Shown: positions 1 to 11,642, numbered from the stretch's first letter. The stretch is 64,000 nt of DNA from Candidatus Altimarinota bacterium (GCA_028713325.1 JAQTON010000001.1:447454-511453), one strand, 5' to 3'. Notes: generated by a model from the sequence alone, not told the origin. Translations and numbers: made by a program.

Positions 1-741
1 GGAATCGACAATATTTTCCCACACCATGAGAATGAAATCGCCCAAAGCGAGGCATATAGCGGGAAGAAATTCGCCCGGTACTGGATGCACGCGGGACACC
101 TACTCGTGGACAACAAGAAGATGGCGAAATCCGCCGGCAATTTCTATACGCTTGCGGATATCGTCGCAAAAGTTCCGAGCGAGAAACCGGAGATGGTATA
201 CCGAGGATTCCGTCTTATGAATCTCCAAACGCGTTATCGAGAGAATTTCAATTTTACCTTTGATCGTCTTACCGTGGCTATTCAAACGGTCAAGAGTTTT
301 GACGAAGTCGTAAAACGTCTCAAACACTATAACGCACCTTCTCGGAAAATATTTCGAGATTTTCGGGAGATGATGCAACAGTACATTCAGGCATATATCG
401 AGTGTCTTGAGGATGATATAGGAACTCCCGAGGCTCTCGCCATCGTTTTTGATTGCTTTGGATTCATTAACAGTGGAATCGATAGCAATGCTTTTTCTCA
501 GGAAGAAAAAAACGCTATAATAGATATTCTTCACTCTTTTGATGCAGTGCTTGGACTTTTTGATTTTTCCCTTCTGGAATCCACGGAAATTCCCGAGGAA
601 ATAGAGCTCCTGCTTATGAAACGAAATGAGGCGAAGGCACAAAAAAACTATCCGCTTGCGGATAGTTTGAGAGATCAGATAGGGGAGAACGGGTATAAAA
701 TTGTGGATGATAAGGGGGGGAGTCATGTAGAGAAACTTTAA
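1..741 (+). CDS. cysS: Cysteinyl-tRNA synthetase, C-terminal part (5' truncated by window)
   Basis: Charges tRNA-Cys with cysteine in the cytoplasm. The visible 246 residues begin inside the class I catalytic domain: HHENEIAQSE, then FARYWMH, then HLLVDNKKMAKSAGNFYTL. KMAKS is the KMSKS ATP-binding signature with Ala for the first Ser. The helical DALR-type anticodon-binding region follows, ending with the usual RDxxxADxxR-like stretch (NYPLADSLRDQI). The start lies before the window; the full enzyme is normally about 460-480 residues. No in-frame TGA occurs here. The TAA stop overlaps the stop of the convergent LemA-like gene by four bases. Confidence 0.95.
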   Translation, partial: GIDNIFPHHENEIAQSEAYSGKKFARYWMHAGHLLVDNKKMAKSAGNFYTLADIVAKVPSEKPEMVYRGFRLMNLQTRYRENFNFTFDRLTVAIQTVKSFDEVVKRLKHYNAPSRKIFRDFREMMQQYIQAYIECLEDDIGTPEALAIVFDCFGFINSGIDSNAFSQEEKNAIIDILHSFDAVLGLFDFSLLESTEIPEEIELLLMKRNEAKAQKNYPLADSLRDQIGENGYKIVDDKGGSHVEKL

Positions 742-1253
742 GAACTCGTTTTCATGCGTTTCTTGAAAGGAAAGAGAAGGCCTACGAGAGTGAGGTCTTT
801 TTTTCGTAAAAGCCCATTGTACCGCTCTATATCGCTATTGAGAAAAAGGAGTTCTTTCGAGATGGTATTTTCGTAGAAGATAATGAAATCGCGTATATAG
901 AGAAAATTCCCATTTTTATGAAGGTCCCGTATATGTGCAGAAACTTTCATGAGAAAGAGAAATTCTCGATGGATGCGACTGTTGTTCTCCAATATATCAT
1001 AAATACTTCAAATATTGGAAATGATAGCTATCTTATGGAGATGAATGATTTCCAAGAATATATCTTTGTAAACGGTGTTTTTGGACATTATCTCTATAAA
1101 AGCAGGAATCTTGTCTATCTTTTCTTTATAGAGAGCAATAATCTTTTGTTCACGTCTCTGTATGGCTTTCTTGAGAAAAATGGCTTGAAAAAAGAACACA
1201 ACGAAAGTTATGAATATAAGGCCTATAAAAATAAAAAAAACAAGCAGATACAT
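738..1253 (-). CDS. LemA-like membrane protein
   Basis: Predicted 171-residue protein with one N-terminal transmembrane helix (about residues 3-26) followed by an all-helical domain. The order IDKIPAFIE, a middle helix, then IERYNGLLRKK follows the LemA pattern (DLIPNLVE ... YN), so the family call rests on motif order rather than strong identity. One in-frame TGA at 1008-1010, read as Gly, joins two apparent fragments. LemA proteins are membrane-anchored with the bulk outside or in the envelope; their role is unclear. Convergent with cysS. Medium certainty. Confidence 0.6.
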
Positions 1254-1272
1254 ATAAGTAAAAGGAAAGTAG

Positions 1273-1297
1273 GTATACTCCTAATTCAGGAGTATAC
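1273..1297. other. Short perfect stem-loop, possible operator
   Basis: A 9-bp perfect stem (GTATACTCC / GGAGTATAC) with a 7-base loop lies 20 bases upstream of the LemA-like start and about 110 bases upstream of the sugar-transferase start. No T-run follows on either strand, so it is unlikely to be an intrinsic terminator; an operator between divergent genes is more likely. Confidence 0.35.
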
Positions 1298-1408
1298 GGA
1301 AAAAGAAAGATTTTGGAAATTTTTTTATCTAATCCCTATGAGATTTTTTTTCTTTTTTAGATATTTTACATATACTCTTGTGCATATATACATTGAACAC
1401 CCATTTTT

Positions 1409-2830
1409 ATGAAACGGCATGAACTTTTTTTCTGAATGATTAAAGTACCAATCGAGGGGCTCATTGTCTTTATGTCGTTCTTTCTGGCTCGTGATATTCG
1501 CCGAATCACGGATCTTATTCCCGACGTTCACCTTCCGATTCAGACAATCGATACGCAAAACCTCCTCGGTTTTGCTCTCGTGGGATCCCTCGTGTATATT
1601 ATCCTTTCGACCTTTTCCGGTCTCTATAGGATGCGAATGTATCAATCGTGCATTCAGGAGTTTCAAAACATCTTGTTCGTATCGCTCTATTGGTTTTTTA
1701 TCTACATTGCTATTCTCTATCTGTCCCTTGGTTTTATCTACACGGAACAGATTCCGCGTCTCATCGTGCTATTCTCGGTTATAATTGCCACTTTTTTGGT
1801 TATATTAGAACGTGGTATTCTCGGGAAAATTGAAACGGTACTCATGCAAAAATGAATACTCGAAAAAACCAAGATTCTCCTGCTTCTTCGAACAAAGGAT
1901 GAAGATATCATCGAAATTATACAAGAATCTCCTATGTACGAGCTTTTTTGATATGCACACAAAGAGAATATTCCCCTCATGAACATCCCCTATGTTTGAT
2001 GAATAAAACAGGTGATATCGGTTATTCAGTCGCATACTCTCGATGAAATTCTTGTGGTGCAAAGTGATTTTACCTTGGAAGAAATTCAGGAGATATTTGA
2101 ATATGCTCGAATTTATGGAGTGCGATATCGATATGTCGCGAATTCTTTTGAAACCACGAAGATCAATACGGAGATTTCCTTTCTTGGGAAAGTTCCGGTT
2201 ATCGAGATAAAAAATATAGGACTTACCCCCTGGTGACGGATTTGGAAAAGAACATTCGATATTATCTTCTCCTTTCTTTCGCTTATCATACTGTCTCCGG
2301 TTTTTCTCTTAGTATCCATTCTTATCTATTCACAAGATAGACATAATCCATTTTATAAGAGTCAAAGAGTAGGGAAAAACGGTGAACTATTTGATATGTA
2401 CAAGTTTCGCTCCATGATTATGGACGCTGAAAAAGAGAAACGAAAACTTCTCGCCAAAAACGAACGAAAGGACGGCCCGCTCTTTAAGATAGAGAATGAT
2501 CCGAGAGTTACGGCACTCGGAAAATGGATACGAAAATTTGATATCGATGAACTTCCCCAACTGTATAACGTACTTATCGGAAACATGAGTTTGATAGGAC
2601 CGCGACCACACCTGAAGGATGAAGTAAAACTCTATAAAGAATATCAAAAACGAGTGCTCACTCTCAAGCCAGGTATTACCGGAATGGGACAGACGCACGG
2701 ACGGCACGAAAATACCTTTGATGACGAAGTAAGGCTTGATACTTTTTACATAGAAAACTGGAATCTCCTTCTCGATATGAAAATTCTTTTCAAGACCGTC
2801 GGTGTCGTGCTTGCGAGAAAGGGAAGATAG
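1409..2830 (+). CDS. Polyprenyl-phosphate sugar-1-phosphate transferase (WbaP/ExoY type)
   Basis: Initiates surface polysaccharide synthesis by moving a sugar-1-phosphate onto undecaprenyl phosphate at the inner membrane face. The 473-residue protein has about four N-terminal transmembrane segments, a soluble CoA-binding-like middle region, a further TM helix after RIWKRTFD (about residue 280) and a C-terminal bacterial sugar transferase domain with MYKFRSM..DAE, DELPQ, NVLIGNMSLIGPRP. ATG 1409 is preferred to the internal ATG 1436 because it adds MKRHELFFG in the same frame and sits closer to the intergenic region. Several in-frame TGAs (first at 1433) encode Gly. The substrate sugar cannot be told from sequence. 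Confidence 0.92.
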
Positions 2831-2863
2831 TATCTTTAAAATTATTTAGTAATGTATTAATTT

Positions 2864-3052
2864 ATGGGAGCTTGAGATTATACCCCATCCGCATCCGGTC
2901 GGGCAAAGTCTATAACGAAGGCGCAATTACGTAAGATGCAGGAGGATTATGCTCGTGCGGAAGAAATTGCGAAAGAAGCACTGGAGCAGGAAAAAAAGGA
3001 AAAAGAAAGAGCAAGCCGTGAGATGAACGACTTGCTCGGAGATGTGTTTTAA
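2864..3052 (+). CDS. Small charged coiled-coil protein
   Basis: Predicted 62-residue protein beginning MGAGDYTPSASGRAKS and continuing as a highly charged helix rich in Glu, Lys and Ala (about residues 18-60), likely a coiled coil. One TGA as Gly in codon 4 hides it from standard-code gene finders. It follows the sugar transferase by 33 bases in the same direction. No family recognised. Confidence 0.6.
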
Positions 3053-3078
3053 AATCAAAATAACTTAAATCTTCGCAT

Positions 3079-6000
3079 CTATTTTACCGCTAGGTTTACA
3101 ATCGCTCCGCGAATCTTCGCATCGAAGAGTCCGTTGGGATTATCGATACCGAGAATTTCTTTCGAGAATTGCATGAGGAAAGTCTTGGTCGACGTTCCGA
3201 AATATCCGGTCGGATTCAGAGTTCCGAAGTATCCGTAGGATTTAAGAATGGTCTGAAGATTACGAATATCCTGACTGGTTTCTCCAAATTTGAGATCGCG
3301 GGAGAAGGTATAGATTTCTCCAATCTTTTGTGTACCAGGAAGGAGGTACGATTGTCGTTTTTGTTCGAGGGTTTGATCGAGAGTCGGTTCGGACGGAGGA
3401 GTGATTTTCTTTGCATATGTCGTGGTGAATACCTTGATTGCTTTCAATGCTCGGTCTTTTGAGAGAAGATTTTTTCCATAGTCCCGATATATCATGAGAT
3501 GGAGTATGAAATCATCATAAGCTTGCACGGACGTTTCATATTCGCTTCGTGAGATGGTTTCGCTCGAGAGAAGGGTATCAAACTTCGCAAGAACCTTGTT
3601 CTCAAGAATACTCAATGGTTTTACAAGAAGTGGATTTTTCGTTCGGTAGACGGTGATATTCTTTTCGGGAAGATACGCACGAACTACGTATCTGTCAAGG
3701 AAATTTTTTGCAAAAGCAACACCGGACAGAACAATACCGACACTCAAGCGTCCTTCGTTTTTCACCGTGTCGGACTTATTGCCGGAAACCGCATCTTGCA
3801 CTCGTAAAAAGAGGAGTGCATAGGCATTGATAATACGATTGTATTCACCATAGACACTTTTATCTACCGAGAGAAAATAGGAATCATCCGTGATAGCAAG
3901 TTTGTCTCCGTAGGCATTGATAAGTTTCACGATGGCACTATGAGTGATGCGTCAGAGCAGGTATTTTCTGGCTTCATCGAGAGCGGAGAAGTATCTCGTA
4001 TCCATCGTTCCGGAAGAAAGCTCCGAAAGAGAAGAGGATACTATTGGAATCCAAGATGCTGTTGGTATGGCGGTGGTTGTACTGGTAGTTCCGGTACTCA
4101 CAAGAGTGACGGAAGTGATGGTAGGTGCACTGCATTTGTTATCGTAGAGATTTCCAGAGAGGTCTCCAGTCGGACAGTTATCGGCCGATATGCTTCATCA
4201 ACCTCATCCTCCGCCGCCACCACCCGATGGGATGGCGATACAGGAAGATCCGCTCGGAGTATATCCAGAAGAACAACTCGGAGTATTGGTCGTTTCTGAT
4301 CCGAATGATGTCGTCGTTCCGAGGGAACAAGCAAACACTTGGGTATATGTAATGGTTCCCTGTGAAATCGCAATCGGTGCCGTGGTGACAGCAGTAGTCG
4401 TTGCGTTATTGAAACCTGAAATGGCATAGGTATGAGTATTGATTGTTTGAGTCGAAGCACTGCAATTATTCGCGATACACGCTCCGCCGACTTTTGCATA
4501 ACCGGCGTTACAAGTGAAGGAACAGGAAGGATAGGTTCCAGAAACAACTCCATTTGTTACAGCGGTACAGGTAGGAATCGGATTTGTTACGATAATGGTG
4601 GAATTAATCGCCGTATTACCAACATATTCTATTTTGAGAGTATTGGCACCCGATATGAGTCCCGTGAACGTGTGGGACCAGTGATTTGAGACACAGTTTA
4701 CAACGACATTATTTCCTCCGTTCACCCAAGTGGCGAGAGATGTTCCGAGTACCGCCCCGGTTGACGAGATGTAATTACAGGTACCGTTCAACATGATCGA
4801 GGTTGCATCGGTGTAGATCGAAGAATTGGCATCGAAATTCGCATAACTGAGAAGATTATCGTAAACAATGGTATCGGAATAAACGGGACTTATATTTCCG
4901 GCAAAGTCTCGAAACTTCGCATACACGGTTTTTGTTCCCGTTCCCGTCGTGAGACTCCAATTATATTTGCTCGTTGCAGAGAGCTCCCAGAGAGCCCCGG
5001 AAAATGCGGAATCGTTCGAAATCATCATATCGGCAACTCCGACATTGTCTGACGCCAAGAACTGGAGTTGGACGCTCGGATTGTTGGACGCGAGATTTCC
5101 CGCATTGATAAGGATACCCGTACTTGATCCGATCGGTGCACCGATCGGTGCCGTTATGTCAGTAACGGTGAGCGTAAGAAATGTTTGGGAGAGAGTATTG
5201 CTATTCGACGACCAATCAGTGGCACCGGTCGTCGACGAGAGTGTATAAGTTCCGGCCGAGAACGAAGCGGACGGAGTAAATGTGAGCTTGTCGAGCAGGG
5301 CGTTGAAAGTATAGGTTCCAGCGACGGGAGTTGTTCCGAGCTTTAATGAAAAAGCACTTGCGGAAGCAGGAGTCATCTTTTCGGAAAATTCTATATCGAA
5401 AGCTCCGGTTCCGATAGAGATGGATTGTCCTACTCCAAGAGTCTGGAGATTAACCTCATTGATTTTCACTATCTGCGGTTTTGCTCCATCTTCCTCATTG
5501 ATACTCGGAACGGAGAGATTGAGTCCATCGAATATTCCACCAATCTGGGGGAGGTATCCCGTATTCCATGTACTATCGGTAAAATTCAAGAGCCAGCTCG
5601 CTCCGCTTGCGGTAGTACCAGAGCGAGTCACTCCGCCGATTGTTATCCCGGAAAGGGTATTCACATCAACTCCGCCGGTTGTAAAAGAGAGGAGGTAGGC
5701 GTCGATGAAACCATTTCCGTTCACATCTTCGGTAAGAGCTTTAGCAACGGTGTTGCTTGCAGTTATACCAACCACTACGCTTCTGAGAGAATTCCAAGTT
5801 GTCCCGTTTTTTTGGAGGAGAGAGATTGTTTGGTTCGCAGCGACGGCGGAAGAGATTATCCGATAGGTAAATTCTGTTTTCGCGAGACATCCCGCCGATC
5901 CATTGAATGAAAAATGATAATTGCTATTGCTCGCGTTCAAAAGAGAAAAATTCGCACAGGCATTAAGAGTGGTATTGTATGACTGATATACGAAACCTGC

Positions 6001-6231
6001 GGGCAAATTAAGCGAGTATTCCTCTGCTCCGCCACCGGACACTTCCACAAATTGAAAAGTGATATCCGTATTATTTCTGCTCACGTTTGTAAGGGTAGTT
6101 GCATAGGTATCGTCCCCGGCAGTGGCGATTTTAGCATTGAAATCCACCGGATTTATTGCAAAAGCCGTCGGAATGAAACTCGCAATAATCGAGGAAATAA
6201 GGAAGGAACAGAGGATTTTCTTTGCGTACAT
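3079..6231 (-). CDS. Giant secreted surface protein with C-terminal PG-binding-like domain
   Basis: A 1050-residue protein. An N-terminal signal peptide (MYAKKILCSFLISSIIASFIPTA) is followed by several beta-rich Ig-like or bacterial adhesin-like segments (ITGGVDVNTLSG, SVQLQFLASDNVGVADM), a Cys-containing region and a Gly-rich linker of about eight glycines at residue 670-680. A helical region then precedes a C-terminal peptidoglycan-binding-type module (LKFGETSQDIRNLQTILKSYGYF..GYFG). TGA codons at 4204-4206 and several sites down to 3945 must be read through, joining what look like separate secreted and PG-binding proteins. Likely a cell-wall-attached adhesin or surface layer component. First of a long minus-strand block of surface proteins. 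Confidence 0.8.
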
Positions 6232-6237
6232 AGTTTT

Positions 6238-7236
6238 TTAATTAGTGATAGTGAATTTCATATTTTTAATCTCATAAATAGTGGCGGTATCCATGATGTT
6301 GAAGTAGTATTCTCCCGCGGGAAGTCCTTTTGGGATTTTCACTCCGGCAACCTGTTTGTTTATGATGTTGAATTCCGCATTTTTGAGAATGAGGTTATTA
6401 CTGAGTTGAATAGACATGATTTTGTCGAAACCATTCCCCTGGATAACAACGAATCTATCCTCGTTATTCCGAATGACGTTCGGAGTGATATTGGCTATAT
6501 TGATGGCGGAGTTGGAATATTCAAAGGAGAGACGATGCTCCGAGGTAAGAATTTTGCCATTTTTGAGGGTAAAAAATATGAAGTATTCACCGTTATTAAA
6601 AGTGTCTCGATCTATCTGAACGAAGAGCGCTCCGCTCGAATAAATCGGTCGAATACGCTTTTCTCAGATATTCACAAACTCGACGCTGTCAAGGTTCTCT
6701 CCGCGGAAGGTGACGAGGTTATTGATATTGGAGTTATATCTGGTTATATCTATGGTTATATCGATTGGTTCGATTTGGGGAACTTGTACCGGTTCCTCTT
6801 CCTCTTCTTTCACCTCCTCTTCCATAGTGGTAATTTCCGGCTGTACAACCGCATCATCGGTGCTGGTGTTTTTCGCTTTTCCGGTAATTTTCAGAAGAGA
6901 GGAGTCTTTGATATGGATATTTGCGAGATCTTTTTCCTGTACTTCCCTGTCGTTTATTTCTATTCGTTCGATGTCGAGAAAGTTTTTCAGAGAGAAGATA
7001 TCGACCCCGATATTTCTCGGCGAGTCTCAGGAAAATATCCAAGTATATTCGACAGTATCCCCCTTTTTATAGGGGACGTTCGTGCGAAAATCCGTCTGCC
7101 AACTGAGGTTTCGCATAAAAAATCTCGTATCAAAACGGGAACCAAAATCAAAATCGCGAACCTTATAAAAGAAGAGAAAAAGCCCTCAAAGTAGGAGAAC
7201 GAGAACAAGAAGAGCGATTCGATAGCGTTTGTTCAT
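6238..7236 (-). CDS. Membrane-anchored surface protein with IPT/TIG-like repeats
   Basis: Predicted 332 residues. A single N-terminal signal-anchor (RYRIALLVLVLLLGGLFLFFY) is followed by an extracytoplasmic region, an acidic-Pro linker (EEEVKEEEEEPVQVPQIEPI, about residues 138-157) and beta-rich repeats resembling IPT/TIG domains (ITPNVIRNNEDRFVVIQGNGF). In-frame TGAs as Gly near the start (codon 17) and at three other sites. It lies 6 bases upstream of the giant surface protein on the same strand, suggesting one transcript and a joint role at the cell surface. Function otherwise unknown. Confidence 0.75.
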
Positions 7237-7274
7237 AAACTTTAGTAACTTGAATTACACGATCTTATATATGT

Positions 7275-7369
7275 AATTTCAGAATATATTTTTCGAACGC
7301 GACGAGGACTGTTTGAATCATAACCCAAGAGACGAGTTCCGCGGGAAGCGAGAAATATATTCTGAAATT
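7275..7369. repeat. 17-bp perfect inverted repeat with 61-base loop
   Basis: The arms 7275-7291 (AATTTCAGAATATATTT) and 7353-7369 are exact reverse complements. The element fills the gap between two minus-strand surface genes. The loop carries GACGAGG and GACGAGTTCCGCGGG. It could be a terminator or processing hairpin of the operon or a small mobile repeat. There is no T-run after either arm. Confidence 0.6.
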
Positions 7370-7383
7370 TAAAATCTCTCTTA

Positions 7384-7818
7384 TTAGTAGATATACAGGT
7401 GAATATCTTTATTTACCAGATTCGGGCCATCATTCAATGTAACTGTCACGGTGGTGAGATTTCCTGTCGGGATAGTCGCAGGGGAGAGATAAGTGAAATT
7501 TACATACGCTCCGCTTCCGGAGTCGTAATCGCTCAGGTTAACAGTTCCGCTTATGGGGTTTGCATATCCATTTACGGGAGTAATGGTATAATACACCGTA
7601 TCTTTCTCGTCGTCGCGAAAATAGAGGGTATAATTTTGGATTTTACTCGTACCAAGAAGTTTCGGATCGCTCGACGGAGTCAATGTGATGATAGTCGGTG
7701 AATGGTTCAGGGAGCCCACGACGGCACTTACCCCCACAGACCCGTTTGCAAATACGAAAAAGAGGGAGGAGACAATTCCCATAAAGATAACAAGAATGCT
7801 GGTGAAAAAAATTTTCAT
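7384..7818 (-). CDS. Small secreted beta-sandwich protein
   Basis: A 144-residue protein with a clear signal peptide (MKIFFTSILVIFMGIVSSLFFVFANG) and a single domain resembling cadherin/Ig-like tandem units: HSPTIITLTPSSDP, IQNYTLYFRDDEKDTVYYTI, ending VTVTLNDGPNLVNKD. The DxxxDTVxYTI and TLNDG strings are typical of such extracellular folds. No in-frame TGA. It sits between the IPT-like protein and the DUF916-like protein in the minus-strand surface block. Confidence 0.75.
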   Translation of the reverse strand: MKIFFTSILVIFMGIVSSLFFVFANGSVGVSAVVGSLNHSPTIITLTPSSDPKLLGTSKIQNYTLYFRDDEKDTVYYTITPVNGYANPISGTVNLSDYDSGSGAYVNFTYLSPATIPTGNLTTVTVTLNDGPNLVNKDIHLYIY

Positions 7819-7838
7819 AAGGGACGGTGAGGATGAAA

Positions 7839-9020
7839 TTATTTCTTTCTTTGGTTGTCTATGGCTTCCATAAGCTCATTTCTGAGCCGTTCTTTCGAAG
7901 CGGGAACGGCGATGAATACATAGTATCCGAGTGTCGATAGAAGTCCGAGGAGGATGATGATAACGAGATAGTTAATCCCCACATACTGTTCTTCATATTG
8001 TACGGTAATTTTTTTCGATTCACGAAATTCTTTCTTTTCCTTGTCTTTCCCTTCATAGGAAAGAGTGAGATTTGCGGAGATAACTTTATCTACGGTTCGC
8101 GTATGAATAGATTCCCAGAACTGAAGAAAGGCTCGTTTCTCCGCTGCTCTGTCGGCATAATAAGAAGTAAGATCTTTAAACTTTACGATTTTTGTTCCAT
8201 TCGGTTGGAGTTCCGGATATCCGAATCCTTCCCAAACGGATTCAAAACGACGTTCCGATTTCGGAAGGACATTCCCGAGTCCGTCGTTCACTGGGATATA
8301 GTCTACCATCTTCTCTCCTATGAAGGCTCCGGCAGGACTGGCGATTGCTTCTTTTCCAACATTTTTGAGAATATCTCCGTTTTCATCGATGAGCTCGATT
8401 CGTCCGGTCGGTTTGAGATGCGTATTTCCCTCGTTTTTGAATTTGGTTTCAAATAGTATAGGAAATGAATTAAAATCAGTAGCAGAAGTAAATATATTTT
8501 CAAGTTTTTTTCCAATCCGGAAACTCTCGAGACTTCCGGCAATTTGCATATCCCCGGGAACATTTATAAGGATGAGAACTCCGAGGCGTTGTATAACCGC
8601 CACCTGGACTCCGCTCGGTGCTCATGGGGAGAAAAATATGGCTCCGTAATGTCCTCCGGGCTCTCCTTTCGGAGGCACTTTTACCATAAAGCGTATCTCA
8701 CGAGTTTCCCCTTTTGCAAGGGTAATATTCGCATTTTCGATATTTATCCAACTGGAGAGACTGTATTCATCGGAAGTTTGATTTTGCGGTTTCACGAAAG
8801 TCGGAGTTCCCGTATCGTCTCCCGCGATGAAATCTTCCTTGGAAGTATAGAGAGTAATGGGAGTATCGGAATTATTCGTAACCTTTATGATTTCCGACTT
8901 TTCTTTTCCCGCTTCGATCGTGAGTTCGTGCTTGAGGGGAGAGATAGAAAGATTTGCGTGAGCAAAAGATATACTGCAAACAAAGAGTGCGAAAACGCTC
9001 AAAAATCGTGATGACTTCAT
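7839..9020 (-). CDS. DUF916-like secreted protein with C-terminal membrane anchor
   Basis: Predicted 393 residues: signal peptide (MKSSRFLSVFALFVCSISFAHA), then an N-terminal domain (LSISPLKHELTIEAGKEKSEIIKVTN...LSSWINIENANITLAKGETREIRFMVKVP...GGHYGAIFF) matching the DUF916 / WxL peptidoglycan-binding pattern, a second beta domain, and one TM helix near the C-terminus (VIIILLGLLSTLGYYVFI) with a short basic tail. TGA at 8622-8624 is a Gly and joins two halves. ATG 9020 is chosen over upstream starts because the signal peptide begins there. In Gram-positive bacteria such proteins attach surface complexes to the wall; a similar role is inferred. Confidence 0.8.
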
Positions 9021-9093
9021 AAGAAAAATAAATAAATGGAATAGATACAGGGAAATATAACGATTTTCGTGAGAAATACAAGAGAAAAACTCA

Positions 9094-9921
9094 CTACCAG
9101 TCTTTTTTCCCATCATTGGTTGGTAAAATATCCTGGAAGAATGAATCGGAACCGAAGAAATTACGTATCTGGTCCGAGAGACTTCCCGCTCCTTCTCACT
9201 TTTCCGGATTCAACAACTTTCCATTCTGTTTTTCGAATTGCTTGAGAGTTTCAAGGTATTTTTTTATTTCCTGTCGATCGATATCGGATAATTGTGAATT
9301 GATTCCATCTTTATCTTGTCATACTATTGGATTGTAAGATCATCCATTGGACCAATTCTGCTCAGACTGTGGTGGATTTTTATCGCTTCCGGATCATTCA
9401 TTGGCTTCTTTTTTCTCACTTCCGCTTCCCGCCAGAGATTCTTTTCATTGTTGTTTATTTTCGGTTTGCTCCTGTTTTTGAGTTGATCCGGAGCTATTTT
9501 TCCCATCTTCTTCTTTCTTTTTCTGATCTGATTCTTTTTGTTTTTGCTTCTCCTCCTCTTTCTGAAGTTGTTCTTTTACGAAAGCGAGATTTTCCTCCGT
9601 TTCTTTATCGGTACGAATCGAGAGTGATTTTGTATAACTGCCAATCGCTTCTTTCCAGAGTCGCGTCTTCTCCGTATCTTTTTCTCATTGCCCGAGTTTA
9701 TAGAGGGTATTTCCGAGATTGTAGAGAGTATCAGCTTCCAATAGAGTACTTCCAGTGTGATCTTTTAGGATATCTGTATACCGTTTTTTTGCATCGAGAA
9801 GATTGTCTTTCTGGTATGAAGTGTCGCCAAAAAAACCGGACAAAGAATCCCACACTATGGGGAAATTATAGATTCCGCCAAATGAAAGAAGAACGAGAAG
9901 AAATACTACAAGGCGTTTCAT
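9094..9921 (-). CDS. TPR protein of Bat-type operon
   Basis: A 275-residue protein: N-terminal signal-anchor (KRLVVFLLVLLSFGG), TPR units (LLEADTLYNLGNTLYKLG, WKEAIGSYTKSLSI), then a long low-complexity region rich in Lys, Glu, Gln, Ser and Gly with many TGA-encoded glycines, and a C-terminal conserved segment (SDIDRQEIKKYLETLKQFEKQNGKLL). The start overlaps the upstream VWA gene by 16 bases, a translationally coupled pair like BatB/BatC of aerotolerance operons. It probably acts as an envelope scaffold. Confidence 0.75.
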
Positions 9922-10916
9922 CGTTTGATAAAAGTAGAGGGAAGTAAAAGAAAAACAAGAAAAAAGAAAAAACTCGTCATAATAAATAGTTGTACGGTTG
10001 CATCACTGAAACTGTCTCTGGAGTTTAAGATTGTATGGCGTGAAATCGTACTGAATGATTTTCCTAAATCCTTTTCAAGGGAAGTCCCTTCGAGATAAGA
10101 TCACCCCCCTATCTCGGCAAGATTTTTGAGACTCTCTTTATTGCGTCCCGAAAGTACGATTTCCCCCTGAAATTTCTTGTAAACAACATCTCCGAGAGGA
10201 TCTCGTCCCACGGGAATGGGCGATGCCTTAGTTTTTCAGAGACCGACAGTTATCAAACGCGTGTTTTTATTTTGAAAAATATTTTTAATGGAACTGGCAT
10301 CGAGAGTATCTTCCCTATCTCCGCCATCGCTCAAAAGGACGATCATATGGGGAATGTTCTCTTTTGTCTCAAATCTCTCTGTAGCAAGCGAAAGTGCGTC
10401 ATGAAAATCGGTTCCGCCCTCGGAGATACTCTTGGAATCTATGCTGGCGAGAAAAGTGAGAAGAGAAGAATGTTCGGACGTGAGAGGAGATATAAGCCTC
10501 GATGTGCCCGCAAAAATCACGAGTCCGTACCGATTTTCGGGATGTGCAATGAGAGAATTCTCTATGATTGATTTTGCCTTGATGAGTCGGGAAATAGCGG
10601 AAGCATTTTCCGTAATGTCCTGCACATCCATGCTCGCTGAGACATCGAGGAGCCAGATACAATCGATCCCCTCAACCGGAGTGTTGGAGTTTCTCATCAG
10701 TCCCATCGGTTCGAGGAGAGCGATACCGAGGAGTAGAAGAGAGAGGACAAGGCTTGTGAGCCGAACAATAGCGAAATTTTTATTCGTGGTATAATTGGTG
10801 GCGTTTTCTCTGGTAAAGAGATATTTTTTGTACCGAAAAAAGACTATTCCTCAAGTTGTAATGAGGAAGAGAGATGCGAGGATTATATGGAGAAGACTAA
10901 AAGAGGAGAGATACAT
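9906..10916 (-). CDS. VWA-domain membrane protein (BatA/BatB-like)
   Basis: Predicted 336 residues with two N-terminal TM helices (residues about 3-25 and 50-70), a von Willebrand factor A domain with the MIDAS motif DVSAS (LLDVSASMDV), conserved Thr (GGTDFHDAL) and Asp (VLLSDGGDRED), and a C-terminal TM helix (FIMTSFFFFLVFLLLP). This TM-TM-VWA-TM plan is that of BatA/BatB. In-frame TGAs at several sites including 10236-10238. It overlaps the downstream TPR gene. The VWA domain should bind a divalent metal and a protein partner outside the membrane. Confidence 0.85.
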
Positions 10917-10988
10917 ACCATGGGTGCGATTGAATACTAGCTCCTGATATTGTATGGATTTTATGAGAGATGCAATATGAATTTATTT

Positions 10989-11642
10989 TTACTGGCACTT
11001 TGCACATAAACCGGGTGCAAGTTTTGTCCATAAAGCTGGACAAGAAGTTTGATCCGAATAAGCACTTAAGATACATGAACCACTGGATCCAATACCTCCA
11101 CCGCCGATTTTAATGCCACCCCCTATATTTCCATCACCAATAGCACCACCCCCTAAATCGAGTCGTTGTGAGGGGTTTACCGTTCCAATACCAACATTAC
11201 CTCCCTTGGCAAGTATGAGACGTCCTCCAGAGACACCAGATTCAGTAAATCAGAGATAACCAGCAGGCTGATTACCAGCCACATCAGCTACTTCGATTTG
11301 CCAACCACTCTGATTGGGAGTAAAAATATTTATTCTTCCACGATTCGTTCAATGAATGGAAATTCCAGTATCACCACCACTTATCTCTAAATTTGTGTTT
11401 GGATTTGTCGTTCCAATCCCTACATTTCCTCCCGAAAATGAAAGATTTGAGAGTCTCGTATTCAAATCCAGTACTCCGTCTATGATTCGATTCCAAGAAG
11501 TTGCGGTAAGCCCGGAACCACTCTCTACTTTATCCGCAATGGAAAGATTTCCGACAAGACCATATCCGACCGAAAGTACGATAAGAGTTCCAAAGAATAT
11601 CAGAGCGGAATAGATGGAATTCTTTACATTATGTATATTCAT
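10989..11642 (-). CDS. Fibre-like surface protein, paralog of 52514-53431
   Basis: A 217-residue protein. The N-terminal signal-anchor (ALIFFGTLIVLSVGYGLVG) is followed by SGSGLTATSWNRIIDGVLDLNTRL and the tail-fibre-type repeats NLSFSGGNVGIGTTNPNTNL and GGNVGIGTVNPSQRLDLGGG, then a Gly-rich stretch and a Cys-containing C-terminus (CILSAYSDQTSCPALWTKL...CAKCQ). Gly-rich GIGTxxP repeats are common in phage tail fibres and trimeric surface fibres. The N-terminal 80 residues closely match the 52514 gene while the C-termini differ, suggesting a shared anchor with variable tips. Confidence 0.75.

Noticed and set aside
6052-7194. A 380-codon open frame on the plus strand
   Set aside because: It is the shadow of the minus-strand surface gene 6238-7236, which has a signal-anchor and recognisable domains in code 25.
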